Positions 24,220 through 34,377 are shown, counted from the first letter of the stretch. The stretch: DNA of 64,000 nt from Mycobacterium sp. Root265 (GCF_001428895.1 NZ_LMJA01000028.1:308638-372637); one strand, 5' to 3'. Numbers and translations: made by a program. The notes: generated by a model from the sequence alone, not told the origin.

Positions 24220-24878
24220 TTCGCTGCCTCCCACAACTCTTGACCGAGATCGCTGATGCGAACGGTGCGCCGGACCACCCGTGCGGACCGGACACCGCGT
24301 CGCGCGGTGGCCAGAGCGACGTTCACCACCGAGTCGGTCAGTAACATTTCGTATTCGTCGTACATGGACGTGGCCTCCGGACCCAGCCGGACCAGGCCGA
24401 GGTCGAGCATCCGGGTCAGGTACAGCGGGGTGTACCGCGGCAGGGACACCCCGGCCGAACGCCCCACCGTCGAGGCGTTCTTCAGCGCGTAGGCGGCGCT
24501 GCCACCGCTACCGGGTTCGGCGACGTGGATGACGGGGTAGGCCGAGCCGTCGGAGAGGGCGGCCAGGATGCGCGCCTCATCGGGCACCAGTGCCTCCAGC
24601 AGATCCAGGTAAAGCGCGTCGCGGCTCTTGTCCGGGCTGGTGTACATCGAGCGGTCCAGCAGGGTGCGGAGCAACTGATTGGGAGTGACGCTCTCCTCGG
24701 TGTCCCCGGCGGTCACCGCGGCGGGCGGATCGAGATCGGTGAGGTGCCTGCGCATCACCCGCACCACCGCGCGTTCGGCGTCGGCGAGCAGCGGCAGCAC
24801 GTCGCCGGCGAGCGGAGCCCGCTTGGCGACGCCGCCGAGGAGGTTCAGCCCCCCGCCGATCAGGCCCTCCAGGTCCAC
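24216..24878 (-). CDS. Abi-alpha (DUF4393) family protein
   Basis: A 220-residue protein starting at GTG 24878, preceded by GAGGGG. The segment LLRTLLDRSMYTSPDKSRDA followed by LDLLEALVPDEARILAALSDG matches the pattern of Abi-alpha/DUF4393 proteins. The name comes from an abortive-infection link in other bacteria. Here it is coupled to a DUF445 gene, with no defence genes nearby, so a phage-defence role is not supported. A C-terminal winged-helix-like stretch (PLYLTRMLDLGLVRLGPE) could be regulatory. Probably cytoplasmic or membrane-associated. A 22-bp inverted repeat lies just upstream of the start. Confidence 0.72.
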   Translation of the reverse strand: MDLEGLIGGGLNLLGGVAKRAPLAGDVLPLLADAERAVVRVMRRHLTDLDPPAAVTAGDTEESVTPNQLLRTLLDRSMYTSPDKSRDALYLDLLEALVPDEARILAALSDGSAYPVIHVAEPGSGGSAAYALKNASTVGRSAGVSLPRYTPLYLTRMLDLGLVRLGPEATSMYDEYEMLLTDSVVNVALATARRGVRSARVVRRTVRISDLGQELWEAAK

Positions 24879-24936
24879 GAAACCCCTCAGTGTCAGAAGC
24901 GGTGACAGGCGGCCGGCTCGTTCGCACGGAGCCAGC

Positions 24937-24958
24937 AACTATGTCTAGCACCATAGTT
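24937..24958 (-). promoter_or_regulatory. Inverted repeat upstream of the Abi-alpha/DUF445 operon
   Basis: Perfect 7-bp arms, AACTATG and CATAGTT, are separated by 8 bp. The site is about 60 bp upstream of the GTG start and unusually AT-rich for this genome. A dimeric repressor site or promoter-overlapping operator is the likeliest reading. Confidence 0.5.
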
Positions 24959-25019
24959 ACCCGTACCTGTGGCCTTGCACCAATCCCGCGAACACCGCTG
25001 TGTGTGCGGTATGCGCACG

Positions 25020-25337
25020 TTAATCGCGGATGGGGTCATCCGTTTGGCGGACACCGGTGCGGTGGGCGAAAGCCGAGCCTGTCGCCGTCGGCAAACGCGT
25101 GATCAGTTGCCTGCGGGCGGCTTGTGAGCGGAATGCGAAGTGCAGGACGACCGCAGCGAGTGTTATCAGCGTCCACGCGACGACGGGCACGAGCACCCCG
25201 CCGCGCCGGCGTGCGGTGAAGAAGGACGCCGCGACGGTGAGCACGGCGACGACGGGGACGCCGAACTCGGTGAGTGTGAAAGTGGTCTCACCCAGACGTG
25301 GGACACACGGACCGAAGCCGCAGCCCGCGGTACCCAT
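25020..25337 (-). CDS. Small membrane protein, unknown function
   Basis: A 105-residue open frame with two hydrophobic segments: VPVVAVLTVAASFF (about residues 27-40) and VLVPVVAWTLITLAAVVLHFAF (about 48-69), separated by a basic loop ARRRGG. A charged C-terminal tail of about 35 residues follows. Topology and composition suggest a real two-pass membrane protein of the kind seen as hypothetical proteins in mycobacteria. I do not recognise the family. The ribosome binding site is weak and an internal GTG start is possible. It lies between the Abi-alpha operon and the phosphoketolase gene, all on the same strand. A chance frame in GC-rich DNA is not excluded. Confidence 0.5.
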   Translation of the reverse strand: MGTAGCGFGPCVPRLGETTFTLTEFGVPVVAVLTVAASFFTARRRGGVLVPVVAWTLITLAAVVLHFAFRSQAARRQLITRLPTATGSAFAHRTGVRQTDDPIRD

Positions 25338-25368
25338 GATGTGCGGGCGGACCCATGGAGCGAAGCCT

Positions 25369-27747
25369 CTAGTCGAGGCGCTCCCAGGTCCAGCCGGTGA
25401 TGGCGGGATCGTCCTCGCCGTGTTCCCTGGTGTAGCGCCGGGCGGCCAGCCGGGCGTCGACCATTTCCTGGCGCAGGCCCGCGGCGTTGCTGCCCAGCCC
25501 GTCCACGCGGTCGATGACGTCGATCACGAGATGGAACCGATCCAGGTCGTTGAGCATCACCATGTCGAACGGCGTGGTGGTGGTGCCGCGCTCCTTGAAG
25601 CCGCGGACGTGCAGCTGGCTGTGGTTGGCGTGCCGGTAGGCCAGCCGGTGGATGAGCCACGGATAGCCGTGATAGGCGAAGATGATCGGTTTGTCGGTGG
25701 TGAACAGCGCGTCGAATTCGTGGTCGGCCATCCCGTGCGGGTGCTCGGTCTGCGGCTGCAACCGCATGATGTCCACCACGTTGACGACGCGCACCGACAA
25801 GCCGGGCAGTCGGCGCCGCAGGATATCGGCTGCGGCAACGGTTTCCAGTGTCGGGATATCGCCGGCGCAGGCCAACACCACATCCGGGGCACCGGTGTCG
25901 TGTTCTGAGCCCGCCCACTCCCAGATGCCGGCTCCGCGCGTGCAGTGCGCAATGGCCTCATCCATGCTCAGGTAATTCAGGGCGGGCTGCTTACCGGCGA
26001 CGATGACATTGATGTACTGGCGGCTGCGCAGGCAGTGATCGGCCACCGACAGCAGGCTGTTGGCATCCGGTGGCAGATATACCCGCACCACCTCGGGGCG
26101 CTTGTTGGCGATGTGGTCGATGAAGCCGGGATCCTGGTGCGAGGCGCCGTTGTGGTCCTGGCGCCAGACATGGGACGTCAGAAGATAATTCAGGGACGCG
26201 ATGGGCCGTCGCCAGTCGAGGGTGTTGGTGGTCGCCAGCCATTTCGCGTGTTGGTTGGCCATGGAATCGACGATGTGTACGAACGCCTCGTAACAGCTGA
26301 AGAACCCGTGCCTGCCGGTGAGCAGGTACCCCTCCAGCCAGCCCTGGCACAGATGCTCGGAGAGCACCTCCATCACCCGGCCGTCCGGGGCCAGGTGCTC
26401 GTCATCCGCGGATTGCTCGGCCTGCCAAGCCTTGTCGGTGGCCTCGAAGACCGCCGAGAGCCGATTGGAGGCCGTCTCGTCGGGACCCATCAGCCGGAAG
26501 TTGTCGATGTTGCGGGCGATCACATCGCGCAGGAAGGTGCCGAGCACCTTGGTGGCCTCGTCGACCGAGGCCGCCGGATTCTCCACCTCGACGGCGTAGT
26601 CGGTGATCGGGGGCAGATCCAGCTCGCGCAGCAGCACCCCGCCGTTGGCGTGCGGGTTGGCGCTCATTCGCCGGGTGCCGACGGGCGCCAGCGCGCGCAG
26701 ATCGGCGCGAAGCGCTCCGGTCTCGTCGAACAGCTCCTGGGGCCGGTAGCTTTCCAGCCATGTGCCGAGTGCATCCAGATGTGCTGCATTGGTGCGGGTC
26801 TCGGAGAGTGGTACCTGATGGGATCGCCAGGTGCCCTCCACCTTCTTGCCGTCCACCTCGCGCGGACCGGTCCATCCCTTGGGGGTGCGCAGGATGATCA
26901 TCGGCCACAGTGGCCGGCCGGTCTGCCCGTCCTCGCGGGCGGCACGCTGGATGGCGGCGATCTGGTCGAACGCGTCATCGAGCGCGGCCGCCAGTTGCCG
27001 GTGCACATCGGCCGGTTCGTCGCCGGCGACGGTGATCGGCACGTAGCCGTAGCCACGCATCAGCGATTCCAGCTCGTCCTGCGGGATACGGGCCAGCACG
27101 GTCGGGTTGGCGATCTTGTAGCCGTTGAGGTGCAGCACCGGCAGCACCGCGCCGTCGCGCACCGGGTCGAGGAACTTGTTGGAATGCCAGCTCGCGGCCA
27201 GCGGGCCGGTCTCGGCTTCCCCGTCACCGACGACGGCGGCGACCACCAGGTCCGGGTTGTCGAACGCGGCGCCGTAGGCGTGCACCAGTGCATAGCCGAG
27301 TTCACCGCCCTCATGGATGGAGCCCGGGGTCTCCGGCGCCACATGGCTGGGGATGCCGCCGGGAAAGGAGAACTGGCGGAACAGCTTCTGCAGGCCGGCG
27401 GTGTTCTCGCCGATTCCGGTGTACACCTCGGAGTAGGTGCCCTCCAGGTAGGCATTGGCCACCAGGCCCGGGCCGCCGTGACCCGGCCCGGTGACGTAGA
27501 TGACGTCGGCATCGCGCTGGGTGATCACCCGGTTCAGGTGTGCGTAGAGCAGATTGAGGCCCGGTGTGGTGCCCCAGTGCCCGAGCAGTCTGGGTTTGAC
27601 GTGCTCGGCGATCAGCGGTTGCCGCAGCAGCGGGTTGTCCAGCAGATAGATCTGGCCGACCGACAGATAGTTGGCTGCCCGCCAGTACGCGTCGAGCAGG
27701 GTGACTTCATCGTCGGAGAGCGGTGGGGCTTCAGTCGATGCAGTCAT
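25369..27747 (-). CDS. xfp: Xylulose-5-phosphate/fructose-6-phosphate phosphoketolase
   Basis: A 792-residue thiamine-diphosphate enzyme that cleaves xylulose 5-phosphate (and often fructose 6-phosphate) with phosphate to acetyl phosphate plus glyceraldehyde 3-phosphate or erythrose 4-phosphate. The length is typical. Conserved stretches include [20 protein letters not shown] (about 95-115), the [12 protein letters not shown] block, [20 protein letters not shown] (the cofactor region) and [13 protein letters not shown] (about 550). The start ATG at 27747 gives [14 protein letters not shown]; longer extensions run into the glgP gene region and are rejected. It follows glycogen phosphorylase by 10 bp, suggesting an operon that channels glycogen carbon into acetyl phosphate. 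Confidence 0.97.
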   Translation of the reverse strand: MTASTEAPPLSDDEVTLLDAYWRAANYLSVGQIYLLDNPLLRQPLIAEHVKPRLLGHWGTTPGLNLLYAHLNRVITQRDADVIYVTGPGHGGPGLVANAYLEGTYSEVYTGIGENTAGLQKLFRQFSFPGGIPSHVAPETPGSIHEGGELGYALVHAYGAAFDNPDLVVAAVVGDGEAETGPLAASWHSNKFLDPVRDGAVLPVLHLNGYKIANPTVLARIPQDELESLMRGYGYVPITVAGDEPADVHRQLAAALDDAFDQIAAIQRAAREDGQTGRPLWPMIILRTPKGWTGPREVDGKKVEGTWRSHQVPLSETRTNAAHLDALGTWLESYRPQELFDETGALRADLRALAPVGTRRMSANPHANGGVLLRELDLPPITDYAVEVENPAASVDEATKVLGTFLRDVIARNIDNFRLMGPDETASNRLSAVFEATDKAWQAEQSADDEHLAPDGRVMEVLSEHLCQGWLEGYLLTGRHGFFSCYEAFVHIVDSMANQHAKWLATTNTLDWRRPIASLNYLLTSHVWRQDHNGASHQDPGFIDHIANKRPEVVRVYLPPDANSLLSVADHCLRSRQYINVIVAGKQPALNYLSMDEAIAHCTRGAGIWEWAGSEHDTGAPDVVLACAGDIPTLETVAAADILRRRLPGLSVRVVNVVDIMRLQPQTEHPHGMADHEFDALFTTDKPIIFAYHGYPWLIHRLAYRHANHSQLHVRGFKERGTTTTPFDMVMLNDLDRFHLVIDVIDRVDGLGSNAAGLRQEMVDARLAARRYTREHGEDDPAITGWTWERLD

Positions 27748-27757
27748 GCCTACAGGT

Positions 27758-30256
27758 CTACCCGTTATTCGTGGTATGCACCGAAACAGGTCCAACACCC
27801 CAGATGTCATCGCAGTACTGCTCGATGGCGCGGTCGGAGGAGAACTTGCCGCTGCGCGCGGCGTTGAGGATGGACATCCGCGACCAGGCGTCGCGATCCT
27901 GCCAGGCCGCACTCACCCGGTCCTGGCATTCGATGTAGGACGCATAGTCGGCGAGCACCAGGAACGGGTCGTCGTAGATCAGGTTGTCGACCAGTGGGCG
28001 GAACACCTCGCCGTCACCGTGCGAGAAGTGGCCACTGGCGATCAGATCGAGTACCGCACGCAGTTCCGGGTTCGCGGCGACATACTCGGCCGGGCGGTAG
28101 CCGCCCCGCTTGAGCGCCTCGACTTCGTCGACGGTGAGTCCGAACAGGAAGAAGTTCTCTTCGCCCGCCTCCTCGCGGATCTCGACATTCGCGCCGTCCA
28201 GGGTGCCGATGGTGAGCGCACCGTTCATCATGAACTTCATGTTGCCCGTGCCGGAGGCTTCCTTGCCCGCGGTGGAGATCTGTTCGGACAGGTTGGCCGC
28301 GGGGTAGATCAGGTGCGCGTTCTGCACATTGAAGTTCGGCAGGAACACCACCTTCATGTACTGGTTGACCTCGGGGTCGAAGTTGATCATGTCGCCGACC
28401 GCGGTGATCAGCTTGATGATGCGTTTGGCCAGGAAATAGCCGGGGGCGGCCTTACCGCCGAAGATGAACGCCCGCGGCGCCATGTCGATACCCGGGTTGT
28501 TCTTGATGCGCAGGTACTGCGTCACGATGTTCAGCACGTTGAGATGCTGGCGTTTGTACTCGTGGATCCGTTTGACCTGGATGTCGAACAGCCAGGTCGG
28601 GTCGAGCTCCACACCGGTCTCGGCGAGGACGAACTCGGCCAGCCGGGCCTTGTTGGCCCGCTTCACATCTCGCCATTCCTGCCGGAACGCGTCATCCTCG
28701 ATGAAGGCCTCCAGCCCGCGCAACCGGTCCAGGTGCGTCAGCCACCCGTCACCGATCCGGCGGTCCAGCAATTGGCGCAGACCGGGGTTCGACAGCGCGA
28801 CGAACCGCCGGGGCGTGACCCCGTTGGTCTTGTTGGAGAAGCGCTCGGGCCACAGCTCGTAGAAGTCCTTGAGCACGCTTTCCTTGAGCAGCTCGGAGTG
28901 CAGGGCGGCCACCCCGTTGATGGCGTGGCTGCCGACGGTGGCCAGGTGTGCCATCCGGACGGTCTGGCCGCCCTCCTCACCGATGAGCGACATCCGGCGG
29001 ACCCGCTCGACGTCACCGGGGAAGTGTGCCCGGACCTCATCGAGGAATCGGCTGTTGATCTCGTAGATGATTTCGAGGTGCCGCGGCAGCGACTCCCGGA
29101 ACAGCGCCAGCGACCACTTCTCCAGGGCCTCCGGCAGCAGGGTGTGGTTGGTGTACCCGAAGGTGGCCACGGTGATGTCCCAGGCCTCGTTCCACTCCAG
29201 CCGCCGCTCGTCGACGAGCAGGCGCATCAGCTCGGCGACACCGATCGAGGGGTGAGTGTCGTTGAGCTGGATGGCGAATCGCTCGGGCAGCTCGTAGATG
29301 GACAGGTCGGCCAGGTCATCCACGATGTGCAGGATGTGCTGCAGCGAGCAGGACACGAAGAAGAATTGCTGCAGCAGGCGCAGCCGTTTGCCGGCCTCGG
29401 GTTCATCGTTGGGGTACAGCACCTTGGTGACGGTCTCGGCGCTGACCTCCTCCTCGACGGCCTTGTAGTAGTCGCCGGTGTTGAAGGCGTCCAGCGCGAA
29501 CTCCTGGACCGCCCGCGCGCTCCACAGCGTCAACACATTGCAGGTCTTGACGCCGTAGCCCTGGATCGGGGTGTCATAGGCGACACCCTTGACGACCCGG
29601 CCGGGAACCCAGCGGATCCGGCCCACACCGGCGTCGTCGAGGTAGTGCTCGGTGTGGCCCTCCCAGTTCACCAGGTAGCTCACATCTGGTTTGGCGATCT
29701 CCCAGGGATTTCCGGCGTCGAGCCAGTTGTCGGTCTTCTCGACCTGCCAGCCCTCGTGAATCTCCTGGTCGAAGATGCCGAACTCATAGCGGATGCCGTA
29801 GCCGATGGCCGGCCGCTCCAGGGTGGCCAGCGAGTCCAGGTAGCACGCCGCGAGCCGGCCGAGACCGCCGTTGCCCAGGCCGGGCTCCTCCTCGCAGGCC
29901 AGGATCTCCTCGATGTCCTGGCCGAGCTCGGCCAGGGCCGCGCGGGCGGCGTCCTCGATGCCGAGGTTGAGCAGGTTGGCACCCAGCTGCGGTCCCATCA
30001 GAAATTCTGCGGACAGATAGCAGGTGATCTTGCTGCCCAGGTCCAGCGAGGTCTGCGTGGAGGCAACCCGGTTGTCCTGCATGCGGTCCCGCACGGCCAG
30101 CGCCAGCGCGCGGTAGTAATGCTCGGGCCGCAGCGCGGCGGCGGGCCTGCCGATCGAATAGCGGATGTGGTCGATGATCGCGCGGCGCAGGGCGTCGGAG
30201 GACAACCCGGTGCGGGCGCGTTCGGCGGCGGGGGAGGGCGCGACGAGATCGGTCAT
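27758..30256 (-). CDS. glgP: Glycogen/starch/alpha-glucan phosphorylase
   Basis: An 832-residue PLP enzyme that releases glucose 1-phosphate from glycogen. The length fits the GT35 family. Conserved blocks: [15 protein letters not shown] and [20 protein letters not shown] in the N-half, the glucan-site WEGH region, FNPKIT-type sequence [25 protein letters not shown], and the PLP-binding [15 protein letters not shown] with its lysine near residue 665. The ATG at 30256 is chosen because the protein then begins MTDLVAPSP, as in homologs. It is the first gene of an operon with phosphoketolase and is divergent from a phosphotransferase gene, with 82 bp between them. Confidence 0.97.
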   Translation of the reverse strand: MTDLVAPSPAAERARTGLSSDALRRAIIDHIRYSIGRPAAALRPEHYYRALALAVRDRMQDNRVASTQTSLDLGSKITCYLSAEFLMGPQLGANLLNLGIEDAARAALAELGQDIEEILACEEEPGLGNGGLGRLAACYLDSLATLERPAIGYGIRYEFGIFDQEIHEGWQVEKTDNWLDAGNPWEIAKPDVSYLVNWEGHTEHYLDDAGVGRIRWVPGRVVKGVAYDTPIQGYGVKTCNVLTLWSARAVQEFALDAFNTGDYYKAVEEEVSAETVTKVLYPNDEPEAGKRLRLLQQFFFVSCSLQHILHIVDDLADLSIYELPERFAIQLNDTHPSIGVAELMRLLVDERRLEWNEAWDITVATFGYTNHTLLPEALEKWSLALFRESLPRHLEIIYEINSRFLDEVRAHFPGDVERVRRMSLIGEEGGQTVRMAHLATVGSHAINGVAALHSELLKESVLKDFYELWPERFSNKTNGVTPRRFVALSNPGLRQLLDRRIGDGWLTHLDRLRGLEAFIEDDAFRQEWRDVKRANKARLAEFVLAETGVELDPTWLFDIQVKRIHEYKRQHLNVLNIVTQYLRIKNNPGIDMAPRAFIFGGKAAPGYFLAKRIIKLITAVGDMINFDPEVNQYMKVVFLPNFNVQNAHLIYPAANLSEQISTAGKEASGTGNMKFMMNGALTIGTLDGANVEIREEAGEENFFLFGLTVDEVEALKRGGYRPAEYVAANPELRAVLDLIASGHFSHGDGEVFRPLVDNLIYDDPFLVLADYASYIECQDRVSAAWQDRDAWSRMSILNAARSGKFSSDRAIEQYCDDIWGVGPVSVHTTNNG

Positions 30257-30338
30257 GGACAGAAGTCTGTCAGGGGTTCGTGCACATCGCGCGCGCAATG
30301 AGCGTCGGCCGGGTTAACGGATGTGAGACGCTGCCGAG

Positions 30339-31391
30339 ATGTCCGGTGTACCCGAACTCGTCGATGTCCTGCCCCAGCACCGCTTCGACGAGACGGCCCT
30401 GCTGCGATATCTGCGGGCGCACGGTATCGACGGGCCGCTGCAGATCCGGCAGTTCCAGGGTGGCCAGAGCAACCCGACCTTTCATCTGCACAGCCCTGCA
30501 GGGGAATTCGTGCTGCGCAAGAAGCCGCCGGGCACCCTGCTGCCGCGTGCACACGATGTCGGCAGGGAGTACCGGGTGATGTCGGCACTGGCCGACAGTG
30601 AGGTGCCGGTGCCCCGGATGCGGGCCATGTGCGAGGACGAGTCGGTGCTGGGCACGCCGTTCTTCGTGATGGACCACGTAGCGGGCAGGATCTTTCCCGA
30701 CCGGGTACTGCGGGACGGCACCCCGGAGGATCGGGCCGCGGTCTACCGCGACCTGGCCCGGGTGCTGGCCCGCCTGCACACGGTGGACTGGCGGGCCGCC
30801 GGACTCACCGATTTCGGGCGGCCCGACGGCTACCTCGCCCGCCAGGTTGCGCTGTGGACCCGGCAGTGGGAAGCCGCCAAGGTCGAGGAATGCGCCGAGA
30901 TGGACCGGCTGGCAGCATGGCTGCCCGCCCACCTGCCCGACGGGGACGAGGCGCGCATCGCGCACGGTGACTACCGGCTGGGCAATGTGCTGCTGCACCC
31001 CACCGAGCCGCGCATCGTCGCGGTACTGGACTGGGAGTTGGCGACCATCGGGCACCCGCTGGCCGACCTGGGTTATGCCACGATGACCTACCACCTGCCC
31101 GGTGACGCCGACCCATTGATGGGAGTGGCCGGTGAGGATCTGGCCGGCACCGGGATCCCCGGGGAGTCGGAATTCGTGGCCGAATACTGCCGGGAGGCCG
31201 GCCGGGACATGCCGGATGATCTGCCCATCTTTGTCGTGTTCTCGATGTTCCGGCTGGCGTCGATCGTGGCCGGGGTGTGGCGGCGCGGGCTGGACGGCAA
31301 CGCCTCCGACGCACGGGCCGGCACCGATCTGTTCCGGGACCGCTACCGCGGCCTGGCCGAACGAGCGTGGGCGCTGGCCGGCGGGCTGTGA
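30339..31391 (+). CDS. Phosphotransferase family protein (APH/choline-kinase fold, FadE36-type)
   Basis: A 350-residue protein with the aminoglycoside-phosphotransferase fold. Kinase marks are the N-lobe QGGQSNPTFHL and FVLRKKPPG (ATP lysine), the catalytic loop IAHGDYRLGNVLLH (about 206-219, with Asp and Asn) and the metal-binding VLDWELATIGHPLADLGY (about 230-247). This is the ACAD10/FadE36-like group found next to acyl-CoA dehydrogenases, thought to phosphorylate hydroxyacyl substrates, and not an antibiotic-resistance enzyme. Two acyl-CoA dehydrogenase genes follow, supporting that role. Cytoplasmic. A separate palindrome and promoter may lie between it and those genes. Confidence 0.9.
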   Translation: MSGVPELVDVLPQHRFDETALLRYLRAHGIDGPLQIRQFQGGQSNPTFHLHSPAGEFVLRKKPPGTLLPRAHDVGREYRVMSALADSEVPVPRMRAMCEDESVLGTPFFVMDHVAGRIFPDRVLRDGTPEDRAAVYRDLARVLARLHTVDWRAAGLTDFGRPDGYLARQVALWTRQWEAAKVEECAEMDRLAAWLPAHLPDGDEARIAHGDYRLGNVLLHPTEPRIVAVLDWELATIGHPLADLGYATMTYHLPGDADPLMGVAGEDLAGTGIPGESEFVAEYCREAGRDMPDDLPIFVVFSMFRLASIVAGVWRRGLDGNASDARAGTDLFRDRYRGLAERAWALAGGL

Positions 31392-31426
31392 CAATCGTCC
31401 ATGTGATAGTAAAGTTCTGGCCTGAT

Positions 31427-31441
31427 GAGAATCGGATTCTC
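31427..31441. promoter_or_regulatory. 15-bp palindromic operator candidate
   Basis: GAGAATC-G-GATTCTC is a perfect palindrome with 7-bp arms. It lies 22 bp upstream of the first acyl-CoA dehydrogenase gene. Its symmetry and position suggest a binding site for a dimeric fatty-acid-type repressor. The regulator is not encoded nearby. Confidence 0.6.
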
Positions 31442-31462
31442 CAGAAAGGATAGGCTCCTCTC

Positions 31463-32350
31463 ATGGATGTTCGGCTGACCAGTGAGCAGCAACAATTGCG
31501 GGACGCGGCCGCAAAACTGGCCGATGATCTCGGTCCGGGAGCTGTCGGCGAATTGGACGACGGCGACCGTGTCGCCCGGCTGGAGAAGACGGTGGCGGCC
31601 ACCGGCTGGCGCTCGCTGCGCTCCGACGGCGCCTCCGGTGTGGAGGTGGCGTTGGTCGCCGAGGAGTTCGGCCGCGGACTGGTCGATGTGCCGTTTCTCG
31701 GGCCGGTACTGGCCGACGACCTGGGGCAGGCCGGGGCCACGATCGTCGTCGGCGGGATCGCGCCCGATGCCCGAGGACTGACCGAGGGTGTGGTGCTCGA
31801 CGGCGCTGCCGTCGGCACGGTCCCGCTCGGCGAGGCCGCCCCGGGCGTGGATCTGACCCGCTGGCAGGCGGCGGTGGCCGGTGACGTCGCCGCGGCCGGC
31901 GCACTTGACGACGAGAAGGTGCAGCGCGCGCAGGCGCTGGCGCAGGTAGTGACCGCGGCCGACATCCTGGGCGCGGCGCGCGGGGCGTTCGACCTGGCCT
32001 GCGACTACGCCAAGATGCGCGAGCAGTACGGCAAGGCCATCGGTTCCTACCAGGCCGTGGCACACCTGCTCGCCGAGAGCCTGGTGCTCATCGAGGGCTC
32101 GGTGAGCATCCTGCGGTACGCCGCGTGGGCGGTCGACGAGGAGGAGGCCGGCGTCGCGCTGGAAGCCGCCCGCGTCGCCAAGGTGTACTGCGCAAAATCC
32201 GCGCACACCATCTGTGAGACGTCGATCCAGGTGCACGGCGGTATCGGCAACACCTGGGAGTGCGCGGCCCATGTCTACCTGCGGCGGGTATTGGTGTCCA
32301 CCGGGCTGTGGCCGGTGTCGTTGAAGGAGATCTCCGTTGGACTTTCGTGA
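31463..32350 (+). CDS. Acyl-CoA dehydrogenase, short subunit
   Basis: A 295-residue acyl-CoA dehydrogenase, shorter than the usual 380-400 residues. The N-terminal helical part (MDVRLTSEQQQLRDAA) and the C-terminal helical domain are kept (FDLACDYAKMREQYGKAIGSYQ at about 176-197 and QVHGGIGNTWECAAHVYLRR near 262-281). The middle beta domain is reduced. The GGIGxTWE segment carries the glutamate used as catalytic base in this subgroup. Short and long subunits encoded side by side usually form an alpha2beta2 enzyme (as in FadE26-FadE27 and ChsE pairs). It overlaps the next gene by 14 bp. AAAGGA precedes the ATG. Confidence 0.92.
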   Translation: MDVRLTSEQQQLRDAAAKLADDLGPGAVGELDDGDRVARLEKTVAATGWRSLRSDGASGVEVALVAEEFGRGLVDVPFLGPVLADDLGQAGATIVVGGIAPDARGLTEGVVLDGAAVGTVPLGEAAPGVDLTRWQAAVAGDVAAAGALDDEKVQRAQALAQVVTAADILGAARGAFDLACDYAKMREQYGKAIGSYQAVAHLLAESLVLIEGSVSILRYAAWAVDEEEAGVALEAARVAKVYCAKSAHTICETSIQVHGGIGNTWECAAHVYLRRVLVSTGLWPVSLKEISVGLS

Positions 32351-33425
32351 CTCCGAACAGGAACTGGCCTTCCGGGAACGGTTGCGTGCCTGGCTGACCG
32401 AGCAGGCACCCAACTTCCCGAAATCCACCGAGGAGTATTGGGCCCGACAGGGGGAGTGGCACCAATCCCTACACGCGGCAGGGTTTTTCGGTGCCACCTG
32501 GCCCAAGGAATTCGGCGGCCTTGAACTGCCGCCGGTGTATGACGTCATCGTCGACGAGGAACTGGCCCGTGTCGGTGCCCCGCCGCGGCCCAGCCTGGGC
32601 TATCTGGTGACCGGACTCGGACGCCACGCCAACAAGGAGGTGCAGCAGCGCTTCCTGCCCGGCATGATCGACGGCACCGAACGGTGGTGCCAGGGCTTCT
32701 CCGAACCGGGCGCCGGCTCCGATCTGGCCTCACTGACCACCACCGCCACCCTCGACGGCGACGAGTACGTGATCAACGGGCACAAGATCTGGACCAGCTA
32801 CTCCGATGTCGCCGACTGGTGTCTGCTGCTGGCCCGCACCGACAAGGATGTGAAGCGGCACAAGGGTATTTCGGCGTTCCTGGTCAACATGCACCAACCG
32901 GGGATCGAGCAGCGCCCGCTGAAGATGATCAACGGTGTGAGCAACGAATTCGGCCAGGTGCTGTTCGACGGAGCGCGGGTGCCTGCCAGTCAGATGGTCG
33001 GTAGCCCGGGCGACGGCTGGGCGCTGGCGATGACGGTGGTCGGTCACGAACGCGAGCCGTCCACGCTGGGATACGCGGCCCGCTACGAGAAGACCGTCAA
33101 CCAGCTTGCCCGCAAGAGCGCTGCGGCCACCAGCGACGAACTCGCCTGGGCCACCGTGCAGGTACAGGTGTTGCGCCAGCACGTGCGGCGCCGGTTGTCC
33201 GAGCAACTCGACGGCATCTCGCACGGACCGGAGGGCTCCATCGACAAGCTGCTGATGACCTGGGTCGAACAGTCGGTGGGCCACGCGGTGCTCGCCCAGA
33301 CCGGCACCACCGATGCCGACCTGTTCAACACCTACCTCTACAGCCGCTCGCAGAGTGTCATGGGCGGCACCTCGCAGATCCAGAAGAACATCATCGCGGG
33401 CCGAATCCTCAGAATGGCGGTTTGA
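32337..33425 (+). CDS. Acyl-CoA dehydrogenase, long subunit
   Basis: A 362-residue acyl-CoA dehydrogenase. Typical blocks: WCQGFSEPGAGSDLASLTT (about 119-137, FAD and substrate region), VINGHKIWTSYSDVADWCLLLARTD (about 145-169) and a C-terminal SVMGGTSQIQKNIIAGRIL. The position equivalent to the MCAD glutamate is glycine (MGGTSQIQ), as in many mycobacterial heteromeric FadE proteins where the other subunit supplies the base. The start is TTG at 32337 with AAGGAG at 32324-32329, inside the end of the short-subunit gene, so the two are co-translated. The pair probably oxidises one specific CoA thioester, perhaps a steroid side chain or branched substrate. Confidence 0.93.
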   Translation: MDFRDSEQELAFRERLRAWLTEQAPNFPKSTEEYWARQGEWHQSLHAAGFFGATWPKEFGGLELPPVYDVIVDEELARVGAPPRPSLGYLVTGLGRHANKEVQQRFLPGMIDGTERWCQGFSEPGAGSDLASLTTTATLDGDEYVINGHKIWTSYSDVADWCLLLARTDKDVKRHKGISAFLVNMHQPGIEQRPLKMINGVSNEFGQVLFDGARVPASQMVGSPGDGWALAMTVVGHEREPSTLGYAARYEKTVNQLARKSAAATSDELAWATVQVQVLRQHVRRRLSEQLDGISHGPEGSIDKLLMTWVEQSVGHAVLAQTGTTDADLFNTYLYSRSQSVMGGTSQIQKNIIAGRILRMAV

Positions 33426-33426
33426 C

Positions 33427-34194
33427 ATGTACGACATGCCCAAGGAGATCCAGGTCGAGGCCGACGGCCCGCTGCGCATCATCACGCTGAACCGGCCCGA
33501 GGAACTCAACGCCGTCAACGACGATCTGCATGTGGGCCTGGCCCGGCTGTGGAGCAGGCTGAGCCTGGACCGGACGGCACGCGCCGCGGTGATCACCGGT
33601 GCAGGCAAGGCGTTTTCGGCCGGCGGTGACTTCAACTACATCAAGCAGATCAGCGAGGACGCCGACCTGCGGGCCAAGACGATCGCCGATGGCCGCGAGA
33701 TCGTGATCGGCATGGCACGCTGCCGGATTCCGGTGATCGCCGCCGTCAACGGACCCGCGGTCGGCCTGGGCTGCAGCGTGGTCGCGCTGAGCGACATCGT
33801 CTACATGGCGGAGAAGGCGTTCCTGGCCGACCCGCACGTGCAGGTCGGTCTGGTGGCCGCCGACGGCGGGCCGCTGATCTGGCCCATGCAGATGAGCATC
33901 CTGCAGGCCAAGGAGTACGCACTGACCGGGGCGCGCATCCCGGCGGCGAAGGCCGTGGAGTTGGGTCTGGCCAACCACGTGGTCGCCGATCCACTGGCCG
34001 AGGCGATTGCGGCGGCGAAGAAGATCCTCGATCTGCCGCAGAAGGCCGTCGAGTCGACCAAGCGCATCCTCAACATTCAGCTCGAGCGCCAGGTGATGAT
34101 GACCCTCGATTACGCCACCACCGCAGAGGAACTCACCTTCGGCACCGACGAGCTGAAGGCGAACGTGGCGCGGTTGCTGCAGAGCAGCAAGTAG
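33427..34194 (+). CDS. Enoyl-CoA hydratase/isomerase family protein
   Basis: A 255-residue crotonase-fold protein that would hydrate the double bond made by the acyl-CoA dehydrogenase pair. The N-terminal ITLNRPEELNAVNDDLHVGL (about 21-40), the oxyanion-hole segment AVITGAGKAFSAGGDF (about 56-71), and VIAAVNGPAVGLGCSVVALSDIVY (about 103-126) are intact. The active-site glutamates are not placed as in canonical EchA, so isomerase or another crotonase activity is possible. Only 1 bp separates it from the previous stop codon. It completes the operon of phosphotransferase, two FadE subunits and hydratase. Confidence 0.92.
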   Translation: MYDMPKEIQVEADGPLRIITLNRPEELNAVNDDLHVGLARLWSRLSLDRTARAAVITGAGKAFSAGGDFNYIKQISEDADLRAKTIADGREIVIGMARCRIPVIAAVNGPAVGLGCSVVALSDIVYMAEKAFLADPHVQVGLVAADGGPLIWPMQMSILQAKEYALTGARIPAAKAVELGLANHVVADPLAEAIAAAKKILDLPQKAVESTKRILNIQLERQVMMTLDYATTAEELTFGTDELKANVARLLQSSK

Positions 34195-34301
34195 GCCCCA
34201 CTCGACAAGCGGAGACTCCGTATATTCGGCAGGCTGGTGCTGGACTTCTCGGCGGGCGCCGGGTGACGAACCGGCTGAATCGGTGTCGCCGCGCCACATT
34301 C

Positions 34302-34317
34302 GAGTAGCCGACTACTC
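34302..34317. promoter_or_regulatory. Palindrome in the 183-bp gap before the lipoprotein gene
   Basis: GAGTAG-CCGA-CTACTC, a perfect 6-bp-arm inverted repeat, extends to ATT/AAT with one mismatch on either side. It lies in the gap 34195-34377, about 60 bp before the lipoprotein start. It could be an operator of the lipoprotein/sensor pair. No poly-T tail follows, so a terminator is less likely. Confidence 0.5.
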
Positions 34318-34377
34318 AATCCCGGCGTGTACTCACAACGCACGCTGAAGCTCCGGATCGATGATCAGGAGCACGCC

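Noticed and set aside
24216-24878. Abi-alpha as part of a phage-defence island
   Set aside because: No other defence gene, integrase or phage gene is near; the only partner is DUF445.
30339-31391. Aminoglycoside resistance gene
   Set aside because: The kinase fold is of the FadE36/ACAD10 group and sits beside acyl-CoA dehydrogenase genes.
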